Positions 62,469-64,000 of a DNA stretch of 64,000 bases are shown one piece after another. The notes under the pieces are model-generated. The model saw only the letters and a program-made list of their open reading frames with translations, did no database searches and was not told the DNA's origin. The DNA is from Pedobacter lusitanus. GTDB lineage: Bacteria; Bacteroidota; Bacteroidia; Sphingobacteriales; Sphingobacteriaceae. The DNA is taken from assembly GCF_040026395.1 (NCBI RefSeq), contig NZ_CP157278.1, positions 3,844,001 to 3,908,000 of the forward strand, read 5' to 3'. Position numbers and translations under genes: made by a program. Position 1 is the stretch's first letter. Each line of letters starts with the position of its first letter.

Positions 62469-64000
62469 ATGAAAAAACTTCTCCAAAGTTTGTTCGTGCT
62501 CTTGTTTTTTGCAGTGTCTGCGATGGCTCAGGAACGGACAATTACTGGTACGGTTACTGCCCAGGAAGATGGGCTGCCGCTTCCAGGCGTAAGTGTTAAA
62601 GTAAAAGGAACAGCAATCGGAACAAGTACATCCGGAGCTGGAAAATATACTATTCGTGTGGGAGGCCAGGCGGTATTGGTATTTTCTTTTATCGGTTATC
62701 GGCCCAAAGAAGTAGCAGTAAGTGCGGCATCTTCAACTCTTAACTTGTCTTTAATAGCTGATAATACTCAGCTTAATGAAGTTGTCGTAACGGCCATGGG
62801 GCAAATCAGAACAAAAAACTCTCTGCCTTTTGCAGCGCAACAGGTTAAAGGGGATGAATTAACGCAAACCAGGACAGCCAATGCAGCATCTGCACTTTCT
62901 GGTAAGGTTTCCGGATTACAGATTATTCAGGGTAACTCCATAGGTGGATCCACGAATGTTGTGATCAGAGGAAATAAATCGCTGACAGGTAACAATCAGG
63001 CCCTGTTCGTAGTGGACGGCGTGCCTATTGATAATTCAAATAATAATACCACTACTCAGAAAGCTGGTGGTGGCGGGTACGATTATGGTAATGCAGCAGC
63101 AGATATCAATCCTGATGATATTGAATCAGTAAACGTGTTAAAAGGTGCTGCTGCAAGTGCGCTTTATGGTTCAAGAGGAGCAAATGGTGTAATTATGATT
63201 ACTACCAAAAGCAGAAAGCAAGGCGGCATGGGGATAGTCATCAACAGTGGTCTGACTATAGGTGCGATTGATAAAACGACATTTCCCAAATATCAGAAAG
63301 AATACGGAGCAGGTTATTCAAGCGGTTATGAAAGCGGCGATGGTTTCCTTTTAATCGATGTTTTGGGAAAAGGGATAAAGGAAAGGGTTGCGCCAACCGG
63401 AGAGGATGCTTCATACGGGGCAAGATTTGATCCGAATTTACTGGTTTATCAATGGGATGCTTTTGATCCGCTTTCTCCCAATTATCATAAACAAACGCCC
63501 TGGGTTGCAGCTGCCAATGGTCCGGCATCTTTTTATCAGACGGCTGTTTCCAACAGTAACAGTATTATGCTGGACGGGGCATCTGATAAAGGGACAATCA
63601 AACTTGGTTATAGCAGAAATGATGAAAGAGGTACCTTACCTAATAGCAGGATTTTAAAGAATATTGTGAATTTTGGGGCTACTTATAAGATTACGGAACG
63701 TCTGACTGCTTCGGCCAGTGCCAATTTTTCAAAAGTAGACGGAACCGGCAGATATGGTACTGGTTATGATGGTTTAAATGTGAATCAGAATTTCCGGCAG
63801 TGGTATCAGACCAATGTTGATATAAAAGCTCAGAAAGAAGCTTATTTCAGAGAAGAGAAGAATATCTCATGGAACTGGAAAGACCCGTCCAGACCTGAAG
63901 GCCTGGTTGCAAGGTTCACTGATAATTATTACTGGACAAGATATCAGAATTATCAAAATGATACCAGAAGCAGGACTTTCGGAAATGCATCGGTGAATTA
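62469..64000 (+). CDS. SusC/RagA family TonB-linked outer-membrane receptor (3' partial)
   Basis: The ATG at 62469 opens a frame that continues to the window edge without a stop (510 codons). A signal peptide ends near SAMAQ, then comes a CarboxypepD_reg-like domain (about 25-105; PLPGVSVKVKGTAIGTSTS) and the TonB-dependent plug (EVVVTAMG, then FVVDGVPIDN, VNVLKGAAASALYGSRGANG). Such receptors import glycans or peptides with a SusD lipoprotein partner, probably encoded just downstream. No sigma/anti-sigma pair is visible before it. Substrate unknown. Confidence 0.95.
   Translation, partial: MKKLLQSLFVLLFFAVSAMAQERTITGTVTAQEDGLPLPGVSVKVKGTAIGTSTSGAGKYTIRVGGQAVLVFSFIGYRPKEVAVSAASSTLNLSLIADNTQLNEVVVTAMGQIRTKNSLPFAAQQVKGDELTQTRTANAASALSGKVSGLQIIQGNSIGGSTNVVIRGNKSLTGNNQALFVVDGVPIDNSNNNTTTQKAGGGGYDYGNAAADINPDDIESVNVLKGAAASALYGSRGANGVIMITTKSRKQGGMGIVINSGLTIGAIDKTTFPKYQKEYGAGYSSGYESGDGFLLIDVLGKGIKERVAPTGEDASYGARFDPNLLVYQWDAFDPLSPNYHKQTPWVAAANGPASFYQTAVSNSNSIMLDGASDKGTIKLGYSRNDERGTLPNSRILKNIVNFGATYKITERLTASASANFSKVDGTGRYGTGYDGLNVNQNFRQWYQTNVDIKAQKEAYFREEKNISWNWKDPSRPEGLVARFTDNYYWTRYQNYQNDTRSRTFGNASVN

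Noticed and set aside
1..64000. tRNA, rRNA, prophage or insertion-sequence genes
   Set aside because: Reading both strands showed no tRNA-like cloverleaf with CCA context, no rRNA segments, and no transposase, integrase or phage structural frame.

Overview
The window reads as chromosomal DNA of a Bacteroidota bacterium, most likely Sphingobacteriaceae and close to Pedobacter. The pointers are a TonB protein with a proline-rich linker, a SusC/RagA receptor, type IX secretion/gliding proteins (PorV, GldJ), several Bacteroidota-only families (DUF4159, DUF4834, DUF6427, DUF7033-like), TAnnTTTG promoter boxes and few Shine-Dalgarno sites. The genus is inferred; there is no rRNA or other marker gene to settle it. 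I found no tRNA, rRNA, CRISPR array, insertion sequence or phage gene.

Layout. 1-3.75 kb: end of a TonB locus, a small membrane protein, a PstS-like lipoprotein and a TPR protein, closed by a strong terminator; then a serine hydrolase on the minus strand. 5.6-18.6 kb: a complete 14-gene nuo operon (nuoA to nuoN) for respiratory complex I, with a short NuoG that lacks the molybdopterin-like domain. 18.6-23.0 kb: DedA, inorganic pyrophosphatase, a CNNM/CBS protein, RsmE, a DUF4159 protein and a biotin-carrier protein. 23.1-26.1 kb: gldJ and porV, divergent. 26.1-28.97 kb: ispF, then a minus-strand group of pirin, YceI, a Crp/Fnr regulator and a 52-residue Cys-rich membrane protein.

29.0-35.05 kb is the most unusual part. 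It is a compact set of an ATP-grasp-like protein, a class I glutamine amidotransferase, a YbdK/GCS2 carboxylate-amine ligase, a RimK-like ATP-grasp ligase with a histone-H1-like tail, and an esterase, with a second esterase divergently transcribed. Together these look like a ribosome-independent route to a small amide or peptide of unknown structure.

35.06-40.75 kb: a Rossmann-fold oxidoreductase, typA/bipA, an SDR, a second serine hydrolase and an ABC-like ATPase. 40.8-50.56 kb: surface-polysaccharide genes (three glycosyltransferases, two methyltransferases, a Wzx-type flippase) mixed with DinB, HAD phosphatase, upp and a DUF7033-like protein; it includes a noncoding segment with a 101-bp tandem repeat and a very long perfect hairpin. 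50.6-55.8 kb: uvrB, ywbE, a DUF4834 protein and a large YfhO-type membrane protein. 55.8-59.2 kb: a noncoding region with a palindrome built of 11-bp units, an unlisted 30-codon membrane-peptide ORF coupled to an LpxH-like phosphoesterase, a glycosyltransferase and a DUF6427 protein. 59.2-64 kb: coaX, an outer-membrane protein and lptC in one operon, then the first 510 codons of a SusC/RagA receptor cut by the window edge.
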